64,000 nucleotides of DNA. Source: Cypionkella sinensis. Its GTDB lineage: Bacteria; Pseudomonadota; Alphaproteobacteria; Rhodobacterales; Rhodobacteraceae. This document shows positions 54,040 through 62,589 of the stretch, piece by piece. Positions within the stretch are counted from its first letter, which is position 1; each line of letters starts with the position of its first letter. The translations under genes were made by a program, and so were the position numbers. The DNA is taken from NCBI RefSeq assembly GCF_042646385.1, contig NZ_JBHRTO010000002.1, positions 558,001 through 622,000 of the forward strand, in the 5' to 3' direction. The notes beneath the pieces were generated by a model. That model worked only from the letters and a program-made list of their open reading frames with translations. It was not told where the DNA came from and ran no database searches.

Positions 54040-55173
54040 CTATTCCTCTGCTTTGGCGGTCGCCGCGAACCACGCCATCGGGTCCACGGGGGTCGCACCT
54101 TGCCTCAACTCTATGTAAAGCGTTTCCGTCTCGGCTCCGCCACTGCCTTCTTGTGCCCCGGTCAAAAGATCGCCCGTTCTCGCCGCCGCCCCGCCCATCA
54201 GACCCAGCGCAGCGCCCTTCGCAATCACTTCGCCAACCTCGCCATACACCTGATCCAACCCGCCCAGAACCAAAAGATAGCCGCCGCCGGGCTCAATGAT
54301 CATCACGTTTCCGTAGTCCAGCAACGGCCCACGATAACGAATGGTTGCAGCCCATGGGCTTGTCACCAAAGCCCCCGGACGTGTGGCGAAAGTCATGCCG
54401 GGGCGGGTCACACCGCGCACATCGGTTTCATTGGGTTTCAGCAGCAAGGTGCCCAGCGCGGGCAACTCCAGCTTGCCCTTTTGATCGGCAAAGCTTGCAT
54501 TACCCGTATCGTCCAGCGCCAGACCCGCTGCGAAAGCCTCGAGCGTATCGGCCGATTCCAACAGACCTTTCAGCACTTCAGGGTCTTCGGTGAAGCGCTT
54601 CGGCAGTTTGGTGCGGTCAGAAATCGCCTGACTTAGATCAGAGCGCGCCACCTGCGCCGCAGCCAGTCCTTGCGCCAAAGTCTGCCCCGCCGCCTTTTGC
54701 AACCGCCGCAGATCGGACAATTCCTGCAACTGGCCTTTCAGCGCATTGACCTCGGCCTGCAGCGCCGGGGTCACATCGGCCAGCATCATGCCCGAGCGCA
54801 CCGTGCCCAAAGGCCCGGTCGGATGCAGCAGCAGCAGCGGCCCCGGCTCGGCATCAATCCTGCTGAGAACACCCAAAAGCTGCGCAATCCGGTCGCGTTT
54901 GGTCTGAAACTGCAACGTCATCGCCGCCTCGCGCAATTCGGCCTGACGCAAAGCCTCGCGTAGCGCCGCTAGCCCTTCCTCATAGGCCTTGATCGTCTGT
55001 GTCAAAGCCGAGACGCGATCTTTGGCACCTTCAGCCGCTTGCAATGCCGCCACCGCCTGCTGCAACTCGTCACTCGCCTGTGCGGCATCCTCCGCCACGC
55101 CGCCCGATGCAGCACTGGCGGTCAGCATCAAGGCAAAGGCAGCTGTGCGGATCATGCCGGGGTCAAATCCCAT
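54040..55173 (-). CDS. EnvC-like murein hydrolase activator (degenerate LytM)
   Basis: Periplasmic protein of 377 aa. Signal peptide about 1-27, coiled coil at 28-190, and a C-terminal LytM/M23 domain. The domain core is recognisable (LLDYGNVMIIEPGGGYLLVL; TLYIELRQG), but the metal-binding histidines are absent: no HxxxD, and YIELR stands where LHFEIR would be. So it is an activator of amidases, like EnvC, not itself a hydrolase. Sits between gpmI (6 bp) and ctpA (9 bp), the common alphaproteobacterial order. Confidence 0.85.
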   Translation of the reverse strand: MGFDPGMIRTAAFALMLTASAASGGVAEDAAQASDELQQAVAALQAAEGAKDRVSALTQTIKAYEEGLAALREALRQAELREAAMTLQFQTKRDRIAQLLGVLSRIDAEPGPLLLLHPTGPLGTVRSGMMLADVTPALQAEVNALKGQLQELSDLRRLQKAAGQTLAQGLAAAQVARSDLSQAISDRTKLPKRFTEDPEVLKGLLESADTLEAFAAGLALDDTGNASFADQKGKLELPALGTLLLKPNETDVRGVTRPGMTFATRPGALVTSPWAATIRYRGPLLDYGNVMIIEPGGGYLLVLGGLDQVYGEVGEVIAKGAALGLMGGAAARTGDLLTGAQEGSGGAETETLYIELRQGATPVDPMAWFAATAKAEE

Positions 55174-55179
55174 CCTGCC

Positions 55180-56706
55180 TCAGATCGCCGTCTGCATCAG
55201 ATCGCGGCCCGTCATCTCGGGCGGTTGCGGCAACCCCATCAGCGCCAGCACCGTTGGCGCCAGATCGCCCAAACGCCCCCCATCACGCAGCACCGCGCCC
55301 TCAGGGCCGCCAACCAGCACCACCGGCACCGGATTGACGGTATGCGAGGTATGTGGCCCGCCCGTTACCGGATCAATCATCAGCTCGCAGTTGCCATGAT
55401 CGGCGGTGACAATCATCGCCCCGCCCACAGCCTCAAGCGCAACCAGCGCGCGGCCCAGACCAACATCCACCGCCTCACAGGCCTTGATCGCCGCCGTCAG
55501 ACTGCCGGTATGTCCGACCATATCCGGGTTGGCAAAGTTAACCACGATCAGGTCATAGCGCTTCTCGATCGCCATCACGAGGTTATCGGCCACCTCGACC
55601 GAGGACATCTCCGGCTGCAAATCATAGGTCGCCACCTTCGGCGATTTCGGCATCGCGCGGTCCTCGCCTTCGAATGGCACCTCGCGACCCCCGTTCAAAA
55701 AGAACGTGACATGCGGGTATTTCTCGGTCTCGGCCAGACGGAACTGCGTCAGCCCCTGCTTAGATACCCACTCGCCCAAGGTATTGGAAATGCTGCGTTT
55801 CGGATAGGCCGTCGCCATGTATTCATTGTGGTCGGTGGAATATTCCACCATGCCCAGCATCCCCGCCCAAACCGGGCGATCCCCGGTGGCAAAACCCGCA
55901 AAGCCCGGAGCCGCCAGCGCACCCAAAATCTCGCGCGAGCGGTCCGAGCGGAAATTCAGACAGAACACCCCGTCGCCATCAATCGCGCCTTCATAGTCGC
56001 CGATCACCGTCGGCGCGATGAACTCATCCATCTCGCCCTTGGCATATGACTGCGCCACCGCTTGCTGCGGAGTGTCGGCCCGCTCGCCATTGGCCATCAC
56101 CATCGCATCATAGGCGCGCTGCACCCGCTCCCAGCGATTATCCCGGTCCATCGCCCAATAGCGCCCGATCACCGTCGCCACCTTCGCGCCCTCGGGCAGT
56201 TGCACCATCAGCATGTCGATGAACTCGGCTGCCGACGAGGGCGACACATCCCGCCCATCGGTGATCGCATGCAACGCCACCGGCACGCCCAAAGCCGTGA
56301 TCGTGCGGCAGGCCGCAATCACATGGGTGATATGGCCATGCACCCCGCCATCCGACACCATCCCGATCAGATGCGCCGTGCCACCGCTCGCCTTCAGCTT
56401 GGCCACAAATTCGAGCAGCGCCGGATTGGTGGCAAAACTGCCATCCTCAACCGCCAGATCAATCGCGCCCAGATCCATCGCCACCACCCGGCCCGCGCCG
56501 ATATTGGTGTGACCAACCTCGGAGTTCCCCATCTGTCCGGTCGGCAAGCCCACATCCGGGCCAAAGGTGGTCAGCGTGGAGTGCGGGCAGGTCGCCCAAA
56601 TCCGGTTGAAGTTCGGCACATTGGCCTGCGCCGGGGCCGACACGCTTGGATCAGCATTGAGTCCCCAGCCATCCAGAATGCACAGAACAACGGGTTTGCG
56701 GGACAT
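55180..56706 (-). CDS. gpmI: 2,3-bisphosphoglycerate-independent phosphoglycerate mutase
   Basis: Glycolytic enzyme that interconverts 3- and 2-phosphoglycerate with two Mn ions; 508 aa, normal length. N-terminal VLCILDGWGLN, catalytic Ser in GQMGNSEVGH, and the metal-binding TADHGNCE near the C-terminus. First gene of gpmI-envC-ctpA. Confidence 0.95.
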   Translation of the reverse strand: MSRKPVVLCILDGWGLNADPSVSAPAQANVPNFNRIWATCPHSTLTTFGPDVGLPTGQMGNSEVGHTNIGAGRVVAMDLGAIDLAVEDGSFATNPALLEFVAKLKASGGTAHLIGMVSDGGVHGHITHVIAACRTITALGVPVALHAITDGRDVSPSSAAEFIDMLMVQLPEGAKVATVIGRYWAMDRDNRWERVQRAYDAMVMANGERADTPQQAVAQSYAKGEMDEFIAPTVIGDYEGAIDGDGVFCLNFRSDRSREILGALAAPGFAGFATGDRPVWAGMLGMVEYSTDHNEYMATAYPKRSISNTLGEWVSKQGLTQFRLAETEKYPHVTFFLNGGREVPFEGEDRAMPKSPKVATYDLQPEMSSVEVADNLVMAIEKRYDLIVVNFANPDMVGHTGSLTAAIKACEAVDVGLGRALVALEAVGGAMIVTADHGNCELMIDPVTGGPHTSHTVNPVPVVLVGGPEGAVLRDGGRLGDLAPTVLALMGLPQPPEMTGRDLMQTAI

Positions 56707-56827
56707 GAAGCGGCCTTTCCAATGCGTGAAACGCTTCTAGCGCCCCGCAACTGGCAGAGCAACGCCCGACCGATTCTCTCCGATTTTTTCCACAAAAAAT
56801 CGTGCCGAATTCCGTGTCGGAATGCGT

Positions 56828-57298
56828 TCACGCCCGATGATACGGCCCGCCGCCCAGAATCGTTGCAGCGCGATACAACTGCTCTGCCAGCATCACCCGC
56901 ACCAGCATATGCGGCCAGACCATGCGGCCAAAGCTTATCGAAAACCCCGCCTTCGCCCGCAAACCGGGATCAATCCCATCCGCGCCGCCGATCACGAAGG
57001 CCACGTCCTGCCGCCCGCCATCGCGCCAGCCGGCCAACTGATCGGCAAATTCCGGACTGCTCAGAACCTTACCGCGTTCGTCCAGCGTGACAATCAGCGC
57101 GCCCACCGGGATAGCGCGTTCAAGCAAAACGGCCTCTGCCGCCATGCCGAGGTTTTTCTTATCCTCAACCTCAAGCTCCGCAACCGGGCCAAGGCTCAAC
57201 GCCCGCCCGGTCCGGTCCAACCGTGTGTAGTAGTCGTCGACCAGCGCCCGCTCAGGCCCTGCCCGCAGTCGCCCCACCGCACAGACATGCAGCCGCAA
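56828..57298 (-). CDS. rlmH: 23S rRNA (pseudouridine1915-N3)-methyltransferase
   Basis: SPOUT methyltransferase of 156 aa acting on helix 69 of 23S rRNA in the assembled ribosome. The SAM-binding knot is FVIGGADG, and the C-terminal RVMLAEQLYRAATIL...GGPYHR is diagnostic. The TTG start at 57296-57298 has GGAG eight bases upstream and lies three bases after the rsfS stop. Confidence 0.93.
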   Translation of the reverse strand: MRLHVCAVGRLRAGPERALVDDYYTRLDRTGRALSLGPVAELEVEDKKNLGMAAEAVLLERAIPVGALIVTLDERGKVLSSPEFADQLAGWRDGGRQDVAFVIGGADGIDPGLRAKAGFSISFGRMVWPHMLVRVMLAEQLYRAATILGGGPYHRA

Positions 57299-57301
57299 GG
57301 C

Positions 57302-57772
57302 TTACGCTCCGCGATGCGCGCTGCCGGGAAGCCACATCTTTTCAAGATCATAGAACTCGCGCACTTCCGGCCGGAAGACGTGAACGATCACATCGCCCGC
57401 ATCGATCAGCACCCAATCGCCGGTTTCCTTGCCTTCCATCTTGGCCGACAGGTGGAACTGCTCTTTCAGCCGATCCGCCAGCTTTTCCGAAATCGCCGCC
57501 ACTTGCCGCGACGACCGGCCCGAGCAGATCACCATGTAATCCGCCACATCCGAACGCCCGCGCAGATCAATCTGCACGATGTCCTCAGCCTTGTCGTCGT
57601 CAACCGAGGCCAGCACAGCGGCCAGCATATCCTCGGCAGTATAATCTTCAGAGGCGCGGGCAGCGCGCGGGCCAACCGGCAATCCGGTGGCAGGATCAGA
57701 ATGCGACAGGACAACGTCCTCCAAATAGCGCGCCGATGCGGCCCCGGCACAGGGCTTGCGCCAGCCTATCAT
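57302..57772 (-). CDS. rsfS: ribosome silencing factor
   Basis: RsfS/DUF143 protein that binds ribosomal protein uL14 and blocks subunit joining in starvation. The family core, DKAEDIVQIDLRGRSDVADYMVICSG, lies at 60-85, and GDWVLIDAGDVIVHVF follows. The full reading is 156 aa, longer than the usual 105-120; the N-terminal 48 residues may be untranslated, and the ATG at residue 49 is an alternative. No clear ribosome site is seen at 57772. The usual upstream neighbour nadD is absent. Confidence 0.9.
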   Translation of the reverse strand: MIGWRKPCAGAASARYLEDVVLSHSDPATGLPVGPRAARASEDYTAEDMLAAVLASVDDDKAEDIVQIDLRGRSDVADYMVICSGRSSRQVAAISEKLADRLKEQFHLSAKMEGKETGDWVLIDAGDVIVHVFRPEVREFYDLEKMWLPGSAHRGA

Positions 57773-57991
57773 TGCAGGGCAACAATCTCAACGGCAGGCG
57801 AAAGCGGGCGCATAGCCTGCAATGTGCCGCAGCGCAAGGGGATCACCTGCCCCTTGGCCAGTAGGCAGGATGAAAAATCGTGCACAAAGCCATGCGCTGA
57901 ACGCATGGCGGCAATACTTATCGCATACCTACACATCCACGCTGCAACGCAGCATATTATCGACAGGGAGGGAACAACTGGAGTAGATACC

Positions 57992-58132
57992 ATGACCAAG
58001 TTCCTTAAACTGCTGCCGCGCCGCAAAACCCGCCACGAGGCAGAGCTTGAATACCTGAACGGCGCCGTAAGCCTGTATGATCTGGAATGCCGTGAGCGTG
58101 AAATCGAACGCGGACGTTTTGCGCAGTTCTGA
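57992..58132 (+). CDS. DUF3563-like small protein
   Basis: A 46-aa protein, MTKFLKLLPRRKTRHEAELE..., with the motif YLNGAVSLYDLECREREIERG characteristic of DUF3563. Basic N-terminus and an amphipathic charged helix. GGAG lies eight bases before the ATG. Function unknown. An in-frame longer reading from 56822 is not credible because it overlaps rlmH and rsfS. The 219-bp gap upstream carries its presumed promoter. Confidence 0.8.
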   Translation: MTKFLKLLPRRKTRHEAELEYLNGAVSLYDLECREREIERGRFAQF

Positions 58133-58152
58133 TCCTACCAAAGCCTGAATCT

Positions 58153-58181
58153 GCATCGGGGGCGCTCCCGCCCCCGGATGC
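58153..58181. terminator. GC hairpin after the DUF3563 gene
   Basis: GCATCGGGGGCG (58153-58164), loop CTCC, then CGCCCCC and GATGC with one bulged G (58169-58181). A 12-bp stem. No T-run, so termination strength is uncertain. Confidence 0.5.
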
Positions 58182-58284
58182 CTGCGCCAAGCGCCAAAGC
58201 ACACCGCACGCCTACGGCCAAACTTCCCAACATGGCACAGCCTCGACCCTTGCCTGCAAAGCAGCAAAGGCGTATATCCCCCAC

Positions 58285-58371
58285 ATGATCCGGTTTTTCG
58301 ACATCGCCGACCATGACCGCCTGCCGTGGCGGTTTTACGGGGCCACGCGCGCCATCCTTGCGCACCTCTGA
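58285..58371 (+). CDS. possible 28-aa small protein upstream of leuC
   Basis: ATG at 58285 to TGA at 58369-58371 encodes MIRFFDIADHDRLPWRFYGA and eight further residues. It is rich in aromatic residues and Arg, not in Leu, so it is not a classical attenuation leader. The AAAGG upstream is 13 bases away, which is far. It may be chance; conservation would decide. Confidence 0.3.
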   Translation: MIRFFDIADHDRLPWRFYGATRAILAHL

Positions 58372-58440
58372 TCGGTTTTCAGGGCAGACCGCCCTCACCC
58401 ATCACCTTTTCCCTTTCCAAATCCCAAGGATGAGCCAGCC

Positions 58441-59859
58441 ATGACCGCTCGCACGCTCTATGACAAAATCTGGGACGATCACGTCGTCCACCAAGCCGAT
58501 GACGGCACCTGCCTGCTGTATATCGACCGCCATCTGGTGCATGAAGTGACCAGCCCGCAGGCCTTCGAAGGCCTGCGCATGTCGAACCGCAAGGTGCGCG
58601 CACCGGAAAAAACCATCGCCGTGCCGGATCACAACGTGCCGACAACGCTCGACCGTGCCAATGCCGCGACGATGACCGAAGACAGCCGCATCCAGGTGGC
58701 AGCACTTGATCAGAACGCCCGCGATTTCGGCATCAACTACTATCCGGTTTCTGACGTTCGCCAAGGCATCGTCCATATCGTCGGTCCCGAACAGGGCTGG
58801 ACCCTGCCCGGCATGACCGTGGTGTGCGGCGACAGCCACACCGCCACCCATGGCGCGTTCGGCGCGCTGGCACATGGCATCGGCACCTCCGAGGTCGAGC
58901 ATGTTCTGGCAACCCAAACGCTGATCCAGCGCAAGGGCAAGAACATGAAGGTGGAAATCACCGGCTCCTTGCGCCCAGGTGTGACCGCCAAAGATATCAC
59001 CATGGCAGTGATTGGCGAAACCGGCACCGGCGGCGGCACCGGCTATGTCATCGAATATTGTGGCCAGGCCATTCGCGAATTGTCGATGGAAGGCCGCATG
59101 ACCGTCTGCAACATGGCCATCGAGGGTGGCGCCCGCGCTGGCCTGATCGCGCCAGATGAGAAAACCTTCGCCTATTGCATGGGCCGCCCGCACGCCCCGA
59201 AAGGTGCCGCTTGGGAGGCTGCCGTTGCCTACTGGAAAACCCTGTTTACCGATGAAGGCGCGCATTTCGACAAAGTCGTGACGATCAAGGGCGAAGACAT
59301 TGCCCCGCTCGTCACTTGGGGCACCAGCCCGGAAGACGTGCTGCCGATCACCGCAGTCGTGCCCTCGCCGTCCGACTTCACCGGCGGCAAGGTCGAAGCC
59401 GTGCAGCGGGCCTTGGATTACATGGGCCTCGTCCCCGGTCAAAAGCTGAGCGATATCAAAATCGACACCGTGTTCATCGGCTCTTGCACCAATGGCCGGA
59501 TTGAAGACCTGCGCGCAGCCGCAGCGATCCTGAAGGGCAAGAAGAAGAAAGACGGCATCCGCGCGATGGTCGTCCCCGGCTCTGGCTTGGTGCGTGCGCA
59601 AGCGGAAGAAGAAGGTCTGGCGCAGATCTTCATCGACGCGGGCTTTGAATGGCGTCTGGCAGGTTGCTCGATGTGCCTCGCGATGAACCCCGACCAACTG
59701 GCACCGGGCGAGCGTTGCGCAGCCACCTCCAACCGCAATTTCGAAGGCCGCCAAGGCCGCGGTGGTCGCACCCACCTGCTGTCGCCCGGCATGGCCGCCG
59801 CAGCCGCAATCACCGGCCATCTGACCGATGTGCGCGAGTTGATGGCAGAGACGGTTTAA
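58441..59859 (+). CDS. leuC: 3-isopropylmalate dehydratase large subunit
   Basis: Aconitase-family subunit for leucine synthesis, isomerising 2- to 3-isopropylmalate; 472 aa. [4Fe-4S] ligand cysteines are in GSCTNGR and CSMC. VCGDSHTATHGAFG and GTSEVEHVLATQT are family hallmarks. AAGGATGAG precedes the ATG. Followed 12 bp later by leuD. Confidence 0.96.
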   Translation: MTARTLYDKIWDDHVVHQADDGTCLLYIDRHLVHEVTSPQAFEGLRMSNRKVRAPEKTIAVPDHNVPTTLDRANAATMTEDSRIQVAALDQNARDFGINYYPVSDVRQGIVHIVGPEQGWTLPGMTVVCGDSHTATHGAFGALAHGIGTSEVEHVLATQTLIQRKGKNMKVEITGSLRPGVTAKDITMAVIGETGTGGGTGYVIEYCGQAIRELSMEGRMTVCNMAIEGGARAGLIAPDEKTFAYCMGRPHAPKGAAWEAAVAYWKTLFTDEGAHFDKVVTIKGEDIAPLVTWGTSPEDVLPITAVVPSPSDFTGGKVEAVQRALDYMGLVPGQKLSDIKIDTVFIGSCTNGRIEDLRAAAAILKGKKKKDGIRAMVVPGSGLVRAQAEEEGLAQIFIDAGFEWRLAGCSMCLAMNPDQLAPGERCAATSNRNFEGRQGRGGRTHLLSPGMAAAAAITGHLTDVRELMAETV

Positions 59860-59871
59860 GGAGCTGTAAAG

Positions 59872-60477
59872 ATGGATAAATTCACCACCCTCACCGGCAT
59901 TGCAGCGCCCATGCCCTTGGTCAATATAGACACCGATATGATCATCCCCAAGCAGTTCCTGAAAACCATCAAACGCTCGGGTCTTGGTGTGAACCTGTTC
60001 GACGAGATGCGCTATAATCTCGACGGCAGCGAGATCGCCGATTTCGTGCTGAATCAGCCCGCTTACCGCAAGGCTGAAATCATCGTGGCGGGCGACAACT
60101 TTGGTTGTGGCTCGTCGCGCGAACATGCGCCTTGGGCTTTGCTCGATTTTGGCATCCGCTGCGTGATTTCCACCAGCTTCGCTGACATCTTCTACAACAA
60201 CTGCTTCAAGAACGGCATCCTGCCCATCGTGATGCCGCAAGAAGTGGTTGACGTGCTGATGGCAGATGCCAAAAAAGGCGCCAATGCGCGGCAGACGGTT
60301 GATCTGATCGCGCAGACCGTCACCACCTCGGACGGCCAAGTGTTCCCGTTCGAAGTCGACGGCCACCGCAAGCACTGCCTGATCAACGGGCTGGACGATA
60401 TCGGCCTGACGCTGGAAAAAGCCTCGGCTATTGATTCTTTTGAGAAAAAGAACGCGGCCCTGCACCCTTGGGCCTAA
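59872..60477 (+). CDS. leuD: 3-isopropylmalate dehydratase small subunit
   Basis: Small subunit, 201 aa. NIDTDMIIPKQFLKTI near the N-terminus and the swivelling-domain motif NFGCGSSREHAPWAL are intact. Forms a heterodimer with LeuC. A strong terminator follows 24 bp after the stop. Confidence 0.96.
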   Translation: MDKFTTLTGIAAPMPLVNIDTDMIIPKQFLKTIKRSGLGVNLFDEMRYNLDGSEIADFVLNQPAYRKAEIIVAGDNFGCGSSREHAPWALLDFGIRCVISTSFADIFYNNCFKNGILPIVMPQEVVDVLMADAKKGANARQTVDLIAQTVTTSDGQVFPFEVDGHRKHCLINGLDDIGLTLEKASAIDSFEKKNAALHPWA

Positions 60478-60501
60478 CGCCTGCCAAACCACTACATCTT
60501 G

Positions 60502-60526
60502 GGCCACCCTGCGGGGTGGCCTTTTT
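60502..60526 (+). terminator. rho-independent terminator after leuD
   Basis: GGCCACCC (60502-60509), loop TGCG, GGGTGGCC (60514-60521), then TTTTT. Perfect 8-bp stem with a T-run. Confidence 0.9.
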
Positions 60527-60601
60527 GTTACCGCTGGTTTGATTCAATCCTGCAACACCTATAACACGGAATTGCCACAGTGCTTACCGATCATTAACCC
60601 G

Positions 60602-61573
60602 ATGGTTGCCGATCAGCGGGAAAGATGGCAAGAATTGGGCAATATTGAGGCAACCCGCCTTAAAGTGCGGGATATTTTCGGAACCTTGGCGCGGCAAAGC
60701 ACCCGTCAAGACCGATTGAAGGGTGGCAGGGCGGTGGTTTCGCGGCTAACAGGCGCGATCGTGCGCATGGTTTTGGTGATGGTGCTTGTCGCCACGCCCT
60801 CCGTGCTGCTGGTCGATGTGACGGCAGACGCCAAACAGATGGTGGCGCTGGTTGCGCTGTTTATCGGCCTTCTGACCTTTGTCGAATACAACGCCACCTA
60901 TCCCAGCCTTGTCGAATTTCGTGATGCCGCCCCCTTCAACCGCGTGCGCTTTCTGATGCTGCTGGCGACGGTGTTCTCGCTGTCAATGATCGCACATGGC
61001 CGCGTCGCCCCCACGACCCTGACCGATTTCTTCGATGCCGTCGGCACCCTGATCGGCATTTCGATGGATTTCCCCTACAGCCCGGTGCGCCTTGCCACCC
61101 TGATGGTCGCCAATGACGCCACCGCCGAGCAAATCGCCGCTGTGCGCACTGCAGCCGGTATGGCCTATCTGATCTCATTGATTTCGCTATCGGTTTTCGT
61201 GGTAATCCTGAAAGCCGGTCGCTGGCCGTCGCGCGGCCGCGCCTTCAACGTCTGGGTTAATCTGCCCACTTTCGACCCCACCGCAGGGGCCGATGTCGTG
61301 ACGCGTCTGACGCGCGACGCGCGCATTAACATTGCGTTAGGGTTTTTGCTGCCATTCTTGACTCCAGCCGTGGTGAAGATCGCGTCAACCGGATTCGAGC
61401 CGCTGACGCTGACAGCACCACAAACCTTGATCTGGACGATGACGGCATGGGCCTTTCTACCCGCCAGCCTGTTCATGCGCGGAATTGCGATGGGTCGCAT
61501 CGCCGACATGATCATCGAAACCCGCGCCGCCAACATGACGGGCGGCGATGGCAAGCATTATGCGCATGCCTGA
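60602..61573 (+). CDS. hypothetical integral membrane protein
   Basis: A 323-aa protein with about six hydrophobic segments, including AIVRMVLVMVLVATPSVLLV, MVALVALFIGLLTFVEY, FLMLLATVFSLSMIA and YLISLISLSVFVVIL. N-terminal soluble helix (MVADQRERWQELGNIEATRL). No known motif. The start is uncertain: the ATG at 60602 lacks a ribosome site, and a TTG at 60573 is an alternative. Its stop is a few bases from the apparent beginning of the phosphatase-family gene, so the two are probably co-transcribed. Confidence 0.65.
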   Translation: MVADQRERWQELGNIEATRLKVRDIFGTLARQSTRQDRLKGGRAVVSRLTGAIVRMVLVMVLVATPSVLLVDVTADAKQMVALVALFIGLLTFVEYNATYPSLVEFRDAAPFNRVRFLMLLATVFSLSMIAHGRVAPTTLTDFFDAVGTLIGISMDFPYSPVRLATLMVANDATAEQIAAVRTAAGMAYLISLISLSVFVVILKAGRWPSRGRAFNVWVNLPTFDPTAGADVVTRLTRDARINIALGFLLPFLTPAVVKIASTGFEPLTLTAPQTLIWTMTAWAFLPASLFMRGIAMGRIADMIIETRAANMTGGDGKHYAHA

Positions 61574-62589
61574 TCTGGCTGCTGGCCTGGCCTGCCCGCG
61601 CTGACCTGCGACTTGCAGTCTATAACATCGACCTTTGGGCGAAGGGCCCCGGCCTTGCGCTGCAATCCTTGCAACGCGGCGACAATCCGGCACAGCTTGC
61701 GGCGGTTCAGGTCATCACTAAGCTGAACGCCGATGTGCTGCTGTTGACGGGCATAGATTATGACCTGCGCGGCGAAACCGTCGCGGCGCTTGAGGCGCGC
61801 CTTGCCGATGCGGGCGCGGCCTATCCCTACCGCTTGGCCCTGCGCCCGAATACCGGGGTGCAGACCGGGCTTGATCTTGACGGCAACGGCATCTTGGGTG
61901 AGCCACGCGATGCCATGGCCTATGGCCGCTGGTCAGGCGAAGGTGGCATGGCGGTGCTGTCGCGTCTGCCGATTGAGACCGATAACATCCGCGATTTCAG
62001 CAGTTTCCCGTGGGCCGAACTGCCCGGCAACCTGATGCCGCCAGATACACCCCCCGGCCAGCCTCTATCCACCACCGGCGCTTATGAGGTGCCGATCACC
62101 CTGCCCGACGGCACCTCGCTGCGCCTGCTGGCCTATTACGCCAGCCCGCCGATCTTTGACGGCGCGGATGACCGCAATGGCCGTCGCAATCACGATGAAA
62201 CCGCGTTCTGGCTACATCTTCTGGCAGGCGATCTGCCGTTCAAACCGCCTCAGCCGCCGTTCGTGATCCTCGGCCAAAGCAATCTTGACCCCGCAGATGG
62301 CGCGGGCCGCAAAGATGCCATCACCGCATTGTTGCACCACAGGGCGCTGCAAGACCCCGCCCCGCGTGGCACCTCCAGTCGCCACGACCCCGGCCAGTCC
62401 GGCGATCCGGCACTGGATACCGCACTTTACCCCAAAGTCGGCGGCCTGCGGGTTGAGATGATCTTGCCCTCGCAAGACCTGCAGGTTCAGGCCGCTGGCG
62501 TGGTTTGGCCGCCCGACGATGACCCCAGCGCAGCCACCATCACGGCAGCCTCACGCCATCACCCGCTGTGGGTCGATCTGCGCCGCTAA
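61447..62589 (+). CDS. endonuclease/exonuclease/phosphatase-superfamily protein, start unclear
   Basis: Secreted or periplasmic EEP-like protein. The mature part, RLAVYNIDLWAKG ... FVILGQSNLDP ... HHPLWVDLRR, shows the EEP layout, though the usual metal-binding NxR/GDFN motif is GQSNLD here. The only canonical in-frame start is the ATG at 61447, which overlaps the preceding gene by 127 bp and gives a nonsense N-terminus. ATG at 61560 is one base out of frame; deleting one C at 61569-61570 would give MRMLIWLLAWPARADL, a textbook signal peptide. So the start is damaged or the sequence has a one-base error. The 3' end overlaps the convergent neighbour by 39 bp. Confidence 0.65.
   Translation: MGLSTRQPVHARNCDGSHRRHDHRNPRRQHDGRRWQALCACLIWLLAWPARADLRLAVYNIDLWAKGPGLALQSLQRGDNPAQLAAVQVITKLNADVLLLTGIDYDLRGETVAALEARLADAGAAYPYRLALRPNTGVQTGLDLDGNGILGEPRDAMAYGRWSGEGGMAVLSRLPIETDNIRDFSSFPWAELPGNLMPPDTPPGQPLSTTGAYEVPITLPDGTSLRLLAYYASPPIFDGADDRNGRRNHDETAFWLHLLAGDLPFKPPQPPFVILGQSNLDPADGAGRKDAITALLHHRALQDPAPRGTSSRHDPGQSGDPALDTALYPKVGGLRVEMILPSQDLQVQAAGVVWPPDDDPSAATITAASRHHPLWVDLRR

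Larger units (their letters stand above)
58133..58440. other. intergenic region upstream of leuC
   Basis: 308 bp between the DUF3563 gene and leuC. It holds the hairpin at 58153 and a 28-codon reading at 58285. I see no leucine-rich leader peptide or T-box-like structure, so leuCD control cannot be read from it. Confidence 0.5.

Noticed and set aside
58402..60507. 701-codon minus-strand reading opposite leuC/leuD
   Set aside because: Antisense shadow; leuC and leuD are complete and diagnostic.
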